The notes under the pieces are model-generated. The model had not been told where the DNA came from. It ran no database searches and saw only the letters and a program-made list of their open reading frames with translations. This document shows, piece by piece, positions 44,951 through 58,262 of a stretch of DNA of 64,000 bases. Source of the stretch: Symsagittifera roscoffensis (taxonomy: Eukaryota > Xenacoelomorpha > Acoela > Convolutidae); the NCBI RefSeq assembly GCF_963678635.1, contig NC_087068.1:10296027-10360026 (forward strand), given 5' to 3'. A program made the position numbers and the translations under genes. How positions within the stretch are numbered: position 1 is the stretch's first letter; every line of letters starts with the position of its first letter.

Positions 44951-45778
44951 AAATAACATATATATCAATTTCAATATTAGTAAATAAGTAAAATGTGTTG
45001 TTTCGTCATAATCAGTTCTAATAGGTTTAAATAATTTTATTGATTATTGAATAATGTTTGATTGTACACTTTTACGCCTACTTGTAAATTAAAAAAGAAT
45101 TGACCGTTTGAAAGAAAACTGATAATAATACGGTTCCTAATGACAAAAATTTGAATGCAAAAATTTTTAGAAAGGATTTTCGGCTGGAAATGCAGACAAA
45201 AAAATTCAAAAATATGATGTTTCAGCCTTCCTTTTTTCCAGGGTATCTTTCTCTTAGACTCCTAAAATATATTTTCATAATGTATCACAGTTATGCGGAT
45301 GTAGTATCGTTTAGTGACTGGGCTGTATTTTGTGACTTAATATCAGATTTAATTTGAGCCCGAGTAAATGCTTTTGAAATCAAACTGCCGGTATTTTAAG
45401 AAATTAGTTAGATATTCTAGCTAGGTTTGTACAAACTATATACAAATGATTAAGAGAATTAATAAAGTGTTAATTTAACATGTCTGTTCTGAAAGTAAGA
45501 CGAGCCATGAATGATTCACCGATGGTTGATTCATGCAGAAAGCAACTCATAAAAATCCCTAAAGGAAAACGTTTTAAGTCTGGGAATAAAATAAAAACTG
45601 ATTCTATATACACTCCGTTCATCTTTATCTTAGGATGTCTAAAACTTAGGATGTCTAATCCTTTATCTTAGGATGTAGTTGGACAGAGAGAAATATTGAA
45701 TCTACAATTGAAGTTTTGGTATGTACGAGAATATACATAATGGGTGAAACTACAAAATTTACACGGATGGTATCTAAA
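44951..45778. other. AT-rich flank, no gene supported
   Basis: This lies just upstream (5' on the minus strand) of the decayed Gypsy element and may include its 5' LTR, but I found no partner copy to prove it. CTTAGGATGTCTAA-like words repeat at 45632-45675. Confidence 0.35.
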
Positions 45779-46110
45779 CTAAAAACAAATCTAAACTGCA
45801 CAATGTTCACCTAACATGTACAAGGCAAAAACTAAACAGCAGCATACGAGAGAAACTTATTGTATTATATTTTGAAGTTTGAGGAAGAGATTTGTAGTGG
45901 ACAGTTTTAATTGAAGTTTGAGTTAAATTCATTTAATCTCTTAGAAACAAAATGAAAGACTTTGATTCAAACTTCAAATAGACCTTTCCACTGCAAATTT
46001 CTTCCTCAAATTTCAAAAGCACAAAATACAATGATTTTCTTTCGTTTTTGTTGTTTACTTTGTGCATTGTACATGCTAGGTGTACCTTGCACAGAATATA
46101 TTTGTTTTTA
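45779..46110. repeat. Long imperfect hairpin
   Basis: The left arm (about 45779-45921) and right arm (about 45969-46110) are diverged reverse complements; for example ATTTGAGGAAGAAATTTGCA on the complement of the right arm against GTTTGAGGAAGAGATTTGTA. The loop is about 47 bases. This is a fold-back element or an old inverted duplication. Confidence 0.8.
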
Positions 46111-46820
46111 ATTAACCTTCGACAAAATTTTCTCGCATCGCCCGTGTGTCTATCGATTATAGGTGTTCTTAGATGGGTTTCCCGGGTTGAGCCACTAAGA
46201 ATTCGACAAAGTTCTCTGCAGAGACGTAGATTGGGCTCGTCTCGATGGGATGGAATTGGATGATAATTAAGTTAGCGTGGTTTTGGCTACCAGCAATCGT
46301 TTTGGTGGCAGAGCCACTGGAGGGGTTAAGAAATGAGATAGTTATCCATACGTGAGGGGGATGGGGTTAGTTCAGATGTGAGACCTTCGTTCAAAATTTT
46401 TACCTTGCGGTCTTACGATTTCTTTTCGGACGCTCTGTCAAAAAACCTACGCTCCCGTAAAATTTGACAGGGCCATCATTTCTTCGTGGTCTGGCTGTTC
46501 TCACTTAGGGTTCAACTGGTGATTGTTTTTCTGGCTGTTTATCAAGTTTTATTAGGTCGGATTTGGCTCCCCTGATGCTTGAAGTTCCCAGTTGAACATG
46601 CTGTAGGAAAGCGACCGCCGGCCCGCTTACGCGAGCTGTATTTGAGTGTTCGATTTTGCCACCTGTGCTACTCATTTTACGGTTACAGTCCGCTGTGTAT
46701 ACAGATGAATTGGGCCATTATTGTTCGAGACATCATCGAAACAGCCGTCACTTATTCCATCCCACCTATATTCAGAGGAGAAGAGCCTGAAGTATTCTGT
46801 TGTGAACCGGGAATAAGGAT

Positions 46821-47330
46821 TCAATCCGCTGGGAACCAAGTTTTTCCGGTGTTTGAGTCAGATCTGCCAGAACTTGGGGTTGTCCGGAGGACTGTCGTCC
46901 CTGAAGCCATCTTTGGCGGGGACAGTTTCCTTCTTCCGGCTAATTTTGTTGAAAAGTAAATATTGGGTGTTGGTTTTAACAAAATTTTAGTTGGGCCAGT
47001 TAGCAATTTTCCTATGAAAACTAGGTCTGATTCAGGCAAAATGTGACTCAAATCAACCGTGACAAAGTGATCCGAAGAGTCGATGATGTATTCTCTGACC
47101 AGGTTAAAATTTAGTTTCTCATTTTTTGGTTAGTAGCCCTCCTGTAAAATTAACTTTAGAAATAAAACTTTTTGTTTATTTCCAAAAGAGGAATTGCCTA
47201 TTTGTTTGGGTCCTGAACGAGTGGTAGTGTCAATCTCTATACGGATCGATGCTAACGGAAGGTTGTTCACTGAATCTGTCGTAGGGTCTATGTCTGCATC
47301 CACATATACATCTTCTGCCCCTTCGAACAA
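46821..47330 (-). pseudogene. Retroelement-associated coding remnant
   Basis: Two minus-strand frames (47330-47130 and 47051-46821) appear to be one interrupted coding region. Protein-like stretches include EDVYVDADIDPTTDSVNNLP, DSSDHFVTVDLSHILPESDL and GPTKILLKPTPNIYF. I do not recognise the domain. It lies in the same orientation as the neighbouring Gypsy remnants and may be a gag- or envelope-position frame. Confidence 0.45.
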
Positions 47331-48901
47331 TTCCCAGTGTCCAGCCCATCGGTCCTACATGATTTATTTCCTTCTATCTGTGCGATTATCAAAGAAATAG
47401 TTTTTTTGAATCTAGTATTAGCGGTGTAAATTGAATTGTTTTACGAAGGCAGTTTTTTCTATTAAATATTATTTAGTGAGTCTCAGATTTCGAATGAGTT
47501 TCTCAGTTGAGTAAAATAGTGTCGATTTTTAGTAGCTCAACGACATAGCCAGTAATTTACGTTTAACAGCATATACAAGTTTTTCTACTAATATGTTCGA
47601 TTTATGATCTCCCACTGTATAGGAATTTAATGTTGAGTTTTTCACAAAACGGTTAAAAATCATTAATAAAAAACCATGATCACTCTTTGAAAGCCATGAA
47701 GCGGATTATAATCCTTTAAAAAAGAAATAAAGAAAATTGAGATGTGTTGTTTATCTTTTTAGCTAAATAGAATTGAATAAAACAATCAAGGCATAAAAGG
47801 ACGTGATTCTTCGTTCTCTAAAAAAGTGTCCAACTGTCTTGCGAAGTTCAGGTTTTATTCTTTGTTCGCAAAAGATAACTTGGGAGTTTAGCCTCATGAT
47901 CCTTTCCCAACGGTACTTTATGGTTCTTACCGGCTTTCAGGTGCGTGTTGCAAGAATGTCCCTGGTGTTGTATCTACCGATAGATGTGTGCCCAACAGAG
48001 ATACTCGGCAAAAAACTTCAAACCAAACAGGCCGGGTTGTGTCTCATAGAACATTGAACTAAAATTTCCCCGAAAAGCAGCTGAGACAACCATTTTGTTG
48101 TCCTTCGAGAGAAGTTCGTCGTTAACGTGTAACTCTTTTTCGTTATTATTTATGTAAGTTCCGCGTATTTCCTTTGGTGGGCCAATTTTGATGGTTTAAA
48201 TCAAGTCCCCGATGATTTTGTCGTCTTTGGTCATAACTTAGTGATTTGGTTTTTGCGGATCAGAGGCGACAAAGTTAAATTGAATCTGCTTTGTCTTTTT
48301 CAAAAAAGGCAAATGATAATTTGATTCAAAAAATTATCTTTAAACTTGCGGGCGAAGTTCCTGTGGTACCTCCGGTACGATTACTCATGGCTCTGATATT
48401 TCACTTTTTTTCTGACCCGCCCGGTGGTCTCTTTGTACGATGAGATGAAACATTTAGTTAACAAATTGGAAAAGAGTATGACTTTACGAGAGAGGTACTG
48501 CATTTGTAGTTGAATTTTAAAATATCAAACGTCAAACAGCTAGCTGATCATTGTTCTGCTCTAGGGTGTCAATTATTGCAAGTTTTTATCGACTGATCAA
48601 TACACTTGATAATAGCAGCAGTAATTTTGAGATTAAATGAAGCTGATTTACTCGTTGTAAAATGTAAATGAACAGATTGCTTGAGGTTTCCGCTCCCGTC
48701 AGGATATATGCCTTTGACAATTGAATTTACAGCAACAGGATGATTATCTAAACTATTATTGAGATTTTTTTTGACAAAATATTCCGAGTTTTGTTTTTTA
48801 AAGATCTTACAAATTATTAGTCTTAATGAGAGGAGGTAGCCTTTTGCTCAAAAGGGAGTCTAAAAAAGAGATCAGTAATGCCCATATTTTTACATTGTAA
48901 A
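47331..48901. other. AT-rich sequence with short frames only
   Basis: No recognisable domain. A plus-strand frame of 84 codons (47803-48057) has no family resemblance. Probably retroelement debris. Confidence 0.35.
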
Positions 48902-48999
48902 TGAGAAACTAAATGGTAAAATCTGCTCGCCTATCGGGTTAATCTAATATGCCTTGTCTTAATTTATAAATTGTTGAGAGAGCTGACAGAAAAAGCTTA

Positions 49000-49706
49000 A
49001 AATGGAATAATCTCGAAATCTGAAACGTAGAGACACTTTTTCAAATATTCAGAGACCCCCACCACTCCTAATAGGTCTTGTTCATTACTAGAATACTTCA
49101 TTTTGTGGCAAAATCGAATGGTAGAAGAGAAAGCGATTGTTTCCCACTCAAATTTTGGAATGATTTGTGGGTAGAATCCAAGACATTTAGCAATGTGTTT
49201 GTTTTCAATCTTGTTCTTTCTCTAGTAACAAAGTGGCTATATTCTAAAAAACTTACAATTTCCGATTTCCGTTTTAGAAAAACTTTTAAATGGCCGTTCT
49301 CCCATTGATATTTTGAGTTTTGTTAATATGGTGGTAGTGGTAAGCTCAGCGTTAAAAAGTTCGGAGCGAAATCGACGTATTGATGAATCGAGCCCAAAAT
49401 GGATCCAAATTCAAAAGTCGTTTCTGAATTTGGAGTTTTTTTGTGTCAGTATTTTATTTACAATTGATCTGTGTTTTTCTAGAGTTCTTTTCGAAGCGCT
49501 CACTATATCGACTATTTAACAATTCGAAAAAGTATTCTCTTTAAAAGTGACTCCATGACTCTTTGAAGTTTTTTGAGCATGTCGTACAAACAGTAATGTA
49601 CTAGTAAAAATAGGTAAGTGCTTGTGGTATATCTACCGAGGATGCTAAAATTACACTGATTGCTAAATTTTTCAGCTAATTTAATTTGGCTAAAAGCGTT
49701 TTTCAA
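49000..49706 (-). pseudogene. Gypsy RT remnant, copy A
   Basis: LKNAFSQIKLAEKFSNQCNFSILG, then a DMLKKLQRVMESLLKR-like stretch (49706-49512), is the RT palm and thumb entry. Beyond a stop the sequence continues as an eroded catalytic region (IVDIVSASKRTLEKH), where YIDD is expected. Confidence 0.8.
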
Positions 49707-50075
49707 GTCTAGATTACTGGCACAGATCTGTCCGACAGGTTTTTTCCGGCATTTGGATAGCGACCTTATCTATTAGTTCGTGTATATTTGGCATCTGATG
49801 TTTATCTTTAAAAATCTAGTCGCTTACGAAGTTTGAGTCTAACGGCAATTTCATTCAACCATATTTCCTTCTAGTAATCACAATTCGGCCTAAAAACTAC
49901 TTTTGTCACAACATTTAAAATTGTCCGTGTGACTTTTATTTTCAATTCTGTTTAGTTCTTCCTTTACACATGATAGTAAATGTAAACGAAATTTTTTCAC
50001 TTTAGCTTCTACAGGTTGAAACGGAGAGTGAAGAAGAGCTAGGTAAAATGAGTTATTAACTTTCGTTTGCTAGGT

Positions 50076-50490
50076 TTATCTCGATTCTATTTGAATTTTG
50101 AAAATTTGATCTGTTGAAAAGGATAAATTATTCGACTGGATCTCTTGTTGGGTGGCTGATTGAACAGATCGGTTGCGGAGTTTTGTTTTTTTGACTTCTT
50201 TGTCTAATTTTGGTAGGCTATCGTTGCCCAGAATGTCACGCATGTGGCCTCCTGTGATAAAAACGGCGTTATTTGTCAATTCTACCCTTCTGGATTGGGC
50301 CCTGATGATAGTTTTTGGTTGATAATAATGATTGTTTCAACTATAAACCCACCATACAGGTATTTTTTTGTTTCTCAACTGGGTTTTTTTGAAAAAAAAA
50401 TCAGGTTGGGGTATCAAAGTTTCAGTTTGTGTAATATGTTTTGCTTAATAAAATTGACTGGAATTGCTGAATCTAAAGGAGTGTTTGTAT
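50076..50490 (-). pseudogene. Gypsy protease remnant, copy A
   Basis: LDSAIPVNFIKQNILHKLKL (about 50480-50420) matches the protease active-site strand with the DTG/DSG motif eroded to DSA. ETKKYLYGGFIVET and NAVFITGGHMRDILGND follow in other frames. Confidence 0.7.
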
Positions 50491-52691
50491 TAACAATGAT
50501 CTCCCAACCTAATGCTAGATTAAAAAGTTTCGTGGGTTGTCAATCCGTTTTCATCGTAGATTCTTTTTTCGTTCAATACCGAATAATCGTCATCTTCCCC
50601 TCTTCAATTTATTTCCCACTGTTTATCACTCCCCAGGTTTCCCGCTTTTTGCTCCAGGAATTTTCCCGCGGGACTTATATACAATTTTCGATATGAACAT
50701 TATCACATACAGCATTTGCAGTGGATCGGAACCTAGCTTTATTTCCCGTCGTATTGTGCTTCCGGGCGAATGTACATATATGTTTTTAGCGCTCCTGGGT
50801 GTTATTCATTTTTTAACACCATGACCGGTAGAACCGTTAACGAGCACTCTGCGCCGAGCGGATGCTCTAAATAAGGCCCTTATCACAGGTGCGGAAGGGT
50901 AGTTCGGAACACGGAAGCCTTCCGGATTCCCGAATCTAGCTTTTTAACCTAGCTAAGACTGAAAATTCACGTACCAGGAAGGGTGGGAAGATTCGCGGTC
51001 CCGTCGTTTTCTGAGTGATATATGACCAAAAACACTTGAAGTTAAATGAGAAACCAAACAAAAAGTAATATAGTACCTAAAGAAACAAAAAACATAAAAA
51101 TAACCGAAAAAACCAACAACAGTACAAAAATATGAAATCAGTAGAAGTCATCCCCCCAGACGAGATGCGATCCGACCCTACCGTTTGTCGTGGTTAGATA
51201 CATTGATGTCATAGGCATTTATATCAAACAGGATCGTTACAATCAAAAGTAACGTATGAGGCCCGTTTCTGGTACTTGTACTGTAGGTTTAATTGAGTAT
51301 TTAAGCACGTTAATGTAATAAACGCTCAATCGGGATTAGAGCAGAAGACTGATCCGGCAAGCTGTGCAAGGAGCAACAAGAAGGGGCTCAAGGACAACAA
51401 CCATCGACTGTTGGGTATCACTAAGAAGTTTTGTATCCCTTTTGGTACAGAAATTCAGATAGCACTCTGTGGGGGCTCGACAGTGAATTCCTTCACCGAG
51501 TTGCGATTTTCCAAGTTAAGCACCTTAGTTCTGATATTGAACGAACCCGGAGGGTCATAGTACTATTAGTATTACTATATATAAGAGGCTTTTATTAGAA
51601 CTCCTATATCGTTTTTCAAAAAAAAACATAGTAAACAGACCGGTTTTTAGGGTCAAAATAAGGTTATTTTGATCACCCCACAAATCGCGATTTTTGAGAT
51701 ATCGATAATTTTTGAAACGGAAAAAAGCGCTGAGTTAGTGAGTTACATCGTATCTGCACTAGTTTAACTAGTAGAACCGGTTAATTTTAGTTCAGACGTA
51801 GTTAGAACTAATCGGGTACCGAAAACCAAATTTTCTTGATTTTTGGAAGAACGAAACGCTCCAAAATAGAAAACGTTTTTTAAAATTTTTGCGTAAAGTC
51901 TTTATAAAATGATGTTTGGCCACTAGTGAATCGACAAGTTTTAGAACCCGTTTGCCATTAACCCTTATGGGTTTCAGTGGAAATTAACTTAACGTGTTTG
52001 ATTCAGTGGATTCATCAACCCGGAATGGTCCAAATAGCATTATTTTTGGAAACTTTTTTCAGCTGGAACGTTTCAGACCGTGTTTTTTGCATTGAACTAG
52101 AAGAGTATAGGCCTTCTGAAGTCGGATCAACAATTTTCAGGTCAATAAGACAAGAATTGCGAAAAAAGTTTGGAACCTATAAGTTTTTACACATTAGAAA
52201 AAAGACGTTAAGGTTAATAACTTTGGAACTACTGAACGGACCTAGTTGATTTTGCTACCATTAGATTAGAAATTAAGTGAACTTACTCATAAAATTTTTG
52301 CTTTTTGGATAAAAAACGCATAGAAAACTTTAAAGATTGTTCCTAGCGAAATCACCAATTTGTGAAGGAAGGGGTATAAGGGCTTTCCTTCACGTTTTGT
52401 AAAACTTTTTTTTGGAAAGCCCTTATACCCCTACCAAAGGGTAGCGACGGTTGAATAAGGCAACTTTACGCTGTTCATGACAAAAAGGGAAGGCTGAGCA
52501 ACCCAGAAAACTATAGTGGAGTCGAAACTAGGCTAGTTAGAAGACTCTTCACAGTTAAGAAGAATAGTCAAATAAGAGGCTTAACTACAATCCGGAAGGG
52601 TCTAGGGACGCAAAATACACTGTTACTAGTTAGTTCCAACAGCATAATAGCATCGGGGAAAGTATCCGGAATGTTTTCGGGTGTAACTCTT

Positions 52692-55600
52692 AATCGACCC
52701 AGAAGAGCTATTTTACGAACCCGGAGGGGTCCCAATCCGAAAGGGTCCTATTTTCCTCAATCCGGAAGGGTCCTATTTTCACCAATCTGGAAGGGTCCTA
52801 TTTTCACCAATCCAGAAAGGTCCCATTTTCACCAATCCGGAAGGGTCCTATTTTCACCAAATTGGAAAAGTCCCATTTTCACCAATCCGGAGGGAATCCA
52901 TTTTCACCAATCCGGAAGGGTCCCATTTTCACTAATCCGGAAGAGTCTCATTTTCAGAAATCCGGAGGGGTCCTATTTTCCTCAATCCGGAAGAGTCCTA
53001 TTTTTTCCGATCCGGAAGGGTCCTAGTTTCACCAATCCGTAGGGGTCCCATTTTCACTAATCCGGAAGAGTCCCATTTTCACAAAACCTGAGGGGTCCCA
53101 ATTCGAAAGGGTCGTATTCTCTCAATGTAGAAGGGTCCTATTTTCACCAATCCGGAAGGGTCCTATTTTCACCAATCCGGAAAGGTCCCATTTTCACCAA
53201 TCCGGAAAGATCCTATTTTCACCAATCCGGAAAGGTCCAATTTTTACCAATCCGGAGGGGCTCCTTTTTCACCAATCCGGAAGGGTCCCATTTTCACCAG
53301 TCCGGAAGAGTCCTATTTTCTCCAATCCGGAAGGGTCCCAGTTTCACTAATCCGGAAGAGTCTCATTTTCAGAAATCTGGAGGGGTCCTGTTTTCCTCAA
53401 TCCGGAAGAGTCGTATTTTCACCAATCCGGAAGGGTCCTATTTTCACCAATCCGGAAGGGTCCCATTTTCACCAAACCGGAGGGGTCCTTTTTTCACCAA
53501 TCCGAAAGGGTCCTATTTTCCTCAATCCGGAAGGGTCCTATTTTCACCAATCCGGAAGGGTCCTATTTTCACCAATCCAGAAAGGTCCCATTTTCACCAA
53601 TCCGGAAGGGTCCTATTTTCACCAAATTGGAAAGGTCCCATTTTCACCAATCCGGAGGGAATCCATTTTCACCAATCCGGAAGGGTCCAATTTTCACCAA
53701 TCCGGAAGAGTCCTATTTTCTCCGATCCGGAAGAGTCCTATTTTCACCAATCCGGAAGAGTCCTATTTTCACCAATCCGGAAGGGTCCCATTTTCACCAA
53801 ACCGGAGGGGTTCTTTTTTCACCAATCCGAAAGGGTCCTATTTTCCTCAATCCGGAAGGGTCCTATTTTCACCAATCCGGAAGGGTCCTATTTTCACCAA
53901 TCCAGAAAGGTCCCATTTTCACCAATCCGGAAGGGTCCTATTTTCACCAAATTGGAAAGGTCCCGTTTTCACCAATCCGGAGGGAACCCATTTTCATCAA
54001 TCCGGAAGGGTCCCATTTTCACCAATCCGGAAGAGTCCTATTTTCTCCGATCCGGAAGGGTCCTAGTTTCACCAATCCGTAGGGGTCCCATTTTCACTAA
54101 TCCGGAAGAGTCCCATTTTCACAAAACCTGAGGGGTCCCAATTCGAAAGGGTCGTATTCTCTCAATGCAGAAGGGTCCTATTTTCACCAATCCGGAAGGG
54201 TCCTATTTTCACCAATCCGGAAAGGTCCCATTTTCACCAATCCGGAAAGATCCTATTTTCACCAATCCGGAAAGGTCCAATTTTTACCAATCCGGAGGGG
54301 CTCCTTTTTCACCAATCCGGAAGGGTCCCATTTTCACCAGTCCGGAAGAGTCCTATTTTCTCCAATCCGGAAGGGTCCCAGTTTCACTAATCCGGAAGAG
54401 TCTCATTTTCAGAAATCTGGAGGGGTCCTGTTTTCCTCAATCCGGAAGAGTCGTATTTTCACCAATCCGGAAGGGTCCTATTTTCACCAATCCGGAAGGG
54501 TCCCATTTTCACCAAACCGGAGGGGTCCTTTTTTCACCAATCCGAAAGGGTCCTATTTTCCTCAATCCGGAAGGGTCCTATTTTCACCAATCCGGAAGGG
54601 TCCTATTTTCACCAATCCAGAAAGGTCCCATTTTCACCAATCCGGAAGGGTCCTATTTTCACCAAATTGGAAAGGTCCCATTTTCACCAATCCGGAGGGA
54701 ATCCATTTTCACCAATCCGGAAGGGTCCAATTTTCACCAATCCGGAAGAGTCCTATTTTCTCCGATCCGGAAGAGTCCTATTTTCACCAATCCGGAAGAG
54801 TCCTATTTTCACCAATCCGGAAGGGTCCCATTTTCACCAAACCGGAGGGGTTCTTTTTTCACCAATCCGAAAGGGTCCTATTTTCCTCAATCCGGAAGGG
54901 TCCTATTTTCACCAATCCGGAAGGGTCCTATTTTCACCAATCCAGAAAGGTCCCATTTTCACCAATCCGGAAGGGTCCTATTTTCACCAAATTGGAAAGG
55001 TCCCGTTTTCACCAATCCGGAGGGAACCCATTTTCATCAATCCGGAAGGGTCCCATTTTCACCAATCCGGAAGAGTCCTATTTTCTCCGATCCGGAAGGG
55101 TCCTAGTTTCACCAATCCGGAGGGGTCACATTTTCACTAATCCGGAAGAGTCCCATTTTCACAAAACCTGAGGGGTCCCAATTTGAAAGGGTCGTATTCT
55201 CTCAAGGCAGAAGGGTCCTATTTTCACCAATCCGGAAGGGTCCTATTTTCACCAATCCGGAAAGGTCCCATTTTCACCAATCCGGAAAGATCCTATTTTC
55301 ACCAATCCGGAAAGGTCCAATTTTTACCAATCCGGAGGGGCTCCTTTTTCACCAATCCGGAAGGGTCCCATTTTCACCAGTCCGGAAGAGTCCTATTTTC
55401 TCCCATCCGGAAGGGTCCCAGTTTCACTAATCCGGAAGAGTCTCATTTTCAGAAATCCGGAGGGGTCCCAATCCGGAAGAGTCGCAATTTCACCAATCCG
55501 GAAGGGTTCCCTATTCACCAACTCGGAGGGGTCCCAATCCGGAAGGGTCCCATTTTCACCAATCCGGAAAGATCCTATTTTCACCAATCCGGAAAGGTCC

Positions 55601-55880
55601 AATTTTTACCAATCCGGAGGGGCTCCTTTTTCACCAATCCGGAAGGGTCCCATTTTCACCAGTCCGGAAGAGTCCTATTTTCTCCAATCCGGAGGGGTCC
55701 CATTTTCACTAATCCGGAAGAGTCTCATTTTCAGAAATCCGGAGGGGTCCCAATCCGGAAGAGTCGCAATTTCACCAATCCGGAAGGGTTTCCTATTCAC
55801 CAACTCGGAGGGGTCCCAATCCGGAATGGTCCCATTTTCACGAATCCGGAAGGGTCCGATTTTGGTAACCTGGAGGGGTC
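52692..55880 (+). repeat. 25-base TCCGGA satellite array, copy A (3.2 kb)
   Basis: Basic unit about 25 bases: TCCGGAAGGGTCC plus a TATTTTCACCAA-type half. Marker variants (ATTCGAAAGGGTCGTATTC) at 53101, 54141 and 55181 define an exact 1040-base higher-order period; near the right end a 282-base period takes over (55481 and 55763). Most units lack stops in all three forward frames. Because 25 is not a multiple of three, three units encode one 25-residue repeat, so long forward frames appear (54165-55106, 313 codons). Those frames are a by-product of the repeat and are not supported as genes. Confidence 0.95.
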
Positions 55881-57480
55881 ATAGAAATTTCAAAATTTTT
55901 ATTTTTTACGTATGAGGCACGTGATTCTAAGGATCCTAAAGCAATCGTAGTAGGAAGTGATATACAAAGTAAAGAATATTTAGATTTTAGGAATCAGGCT
56001 AGAAACTAGTGACTGCACTGGTAACTTGCATTTCAATAAAGCTTGAATAAAACATACTAAAAACACAAAAGTCTGAACCCGGAGATTCGTGCCTCTAATT
56101 CTAACTGAAAACAGAGTTCAACATTGATTCGTGTGGATTAAAATCCAGATTATTCTTTTTTGGAAAAGAGGTTGCCTTGAGAATTTTAGTAGGTCTAGCT
56201 CGGGCAATCCGAAGGCAGATAGGTAAGACAGTACTCGGTTGGTGCAATAGACGCCCACTTGAGAAAATTACTGCCCTGAAGTTCTGTCTGTTTAGTGCAG
56301 CACTGAAGAGGGAAAACTCATTCATTAGGAACAAGTTCGACTATTGAAGTGCGACAGACCAAGTGCAATACACATACGTTTTTTTTGAAATTTTTTTTTA
56401 TTTTCCTTCATTTTTGGTTTCAAATCCATAATAGTTGTTCTTGACTGGGTAGTGAGTTTAATATCTTTCAACTAAATTGATATCATCATTTTGTGCTAGC
56501 TTCATATCGAATAACCAATACTCAATTCTTGTGAATAAATAGTATACACGCTGTAGTGTGATAACTTACAAAGATTCGTGGCCACTATTTAAGTGAAGCT
56601 TCTGGAATTTATTGTGTTGTGTTAATATTATCAGTAGTCAAACAATAGAAACTTAAGTATTAGAATTGACTGTATAAGCGGTAAGAATTGAAATAGAAAA
56701 TGAATCTAGACAAGGATACCTAAACTTAGTGATAGCTCTAGGAAATGTATACCAAAGAAAGAAAGAAAGTCAATGAACGACCCTTTTGTGTAAAGGCTCG
56801 CACGTACCCGGACCAACAAAAGGAAGAAAGTTTCGGGCGGAATGGTTGAAACCAGGAGTCAAAATCGTCCGAGAAACTAAATGGTAAAATCTGTTCGCCG
56901 ATCGGGTTAATCTAACATGCATTGTCTAAATTTATTAGTTGTTGAGAGAGCTGACAGTAAAAGCTAAAACTTGTATAATTTCGAAATCTGAAATGTAGAG
57001 CTATTTTGTCAAGTATTCAGAGGCCCCCACCACTCCTAATAGGTCTTGTTCATTACTAGAAAACTTCATTTCGTGGCAAAATCGAATGGTAGAAGAGAAA
57101 GCGATTGTTTCCCACTCAAATTTGGGAATGTTTTGTGGGTAGAATCCAAGACATTGAGCAATGTGTTTGTTTTCAATCTTGCTCTTTCTCTAGTAACAAA
57201 GTAGCTATATTCTAAAAAAACTTACAATTTCCGATTTCCGTTTTAGAATAACTTTTAAATGGCCGTTCTCCCATTGACATTTTGAGTTTTGTTAATATGG
57301 TGGTAGTGGTAAGCTCAGCGTTGAAAAGTTCGGAGCGAACTCGACGTATTGATGAATCGAGCCCAAAATGGATCCAAATTCAAAAGTCGTTTCTGAATTT
57401 GGAGTTTTTTTGTGTCAGTATTTTATTTACAATTGATCTGTGATTTTCTAGAGTTCTTTTCGAAGCGCTCACTATATCGA

Positions 57481-58262
57481 CTATTTAACAATTCGAAAAC
57501 GTATTCTCTTCAAAAGTGACTCCATGACTCTTTGAAGTTTTTTGGGCATGTCGTACAAACAGTAATGTACTAGTAAAAATAGGTATGTGCTTGTGGTATC
57601 TCCACCGAGGATGCTAAAGTTACACTGACTGCTAAATTTTTCAGCTAATTTAATTTGGCTAAAAGCGTTTTTCAAGTCTAGATTACTGGCACAGATCTGT
57701 CCGACAGGTTTTTTCCGGCATTTGGATTGCGACCTTATCTATTATTTCGTGTATGTTTGGCATCTGATGTTTATTTTTAAAAATCTGGTCGCTTACGAAG
57801 TTTGAGTCTAACGGCAATTTTATTCAACCATTTTTCCTTCTAGTAATAAAAATTTGGCCTAAAAAGCCATTTTTGTCACAACATTTAAAATTATCAATGT
57901 GACTTTTATTTTCAATTCTGTTTAGTTATTCCTTTACACATGATAGTAAATGTAAACAAAATCTTTTTACTTTAGCTTCTACAGGTTGAAACGGAGAGTG
58001 AAGAGGAGCTAGGTAAAATGAGTTATTAACTTTTGTTTACAAGGTTTTTCTCCATTCTATCAGTTAAGTCTTTTTAAATTTTGAAAATTTGATCTGTTGA
58101 AAATGATAAATTTTTCGAGTGGCTCTCCTGGTGGGTGGCTGATTGAACGGATCGGTTGCGGAATTTTATTTTTCTGACTTCTCTGTCTAATTTTGGTAGG
58201 TTTTCGTTGCCCAGAATGTCACGCATGTGGCCTCCTGTGATAAAAACGGCGTTACTTGGCAA
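57481..58262 (-). pseudogene. Gypsy RT and protease remnants, copy B
   Basis: RT frame 57675-57481 carries SQCNFSILGGDTTSTYLF and DMPKKLQRVMES, slightly closer to the family consensus than copy A. Protease-region frame 58262-58074 carries NAVFITGGHMRDILGNENLPKL. Both are interrupted elsewhere. Confidence 0.8.

Larger units (their letters stand above)
48902..56640. mobile_element. Complex retroelement unit, copy A
   Basis: A composite unit that recurs in the same orientation at 56871-62630. In order it contains: a GAGAAACTAAATGG start, decayed Gypsy RT (minus), decayed protease (minus), a noncoding block (50820-52690), a TCCGGA satellite (52692-55880) and a terminal block (55890-56640). Long stretches outside the satellite align directly with copy B. 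The length difference comes mainly from the satellite and an insertion in B. Confidence 0.85.

Noticed and set aside
54165-55106. 313-codon open frame as a repeat-protein gene
   Set aside because: Parallel forward frames are open too, the sequence is pure satellite, and there is no promoter, splice or codon-bias support.
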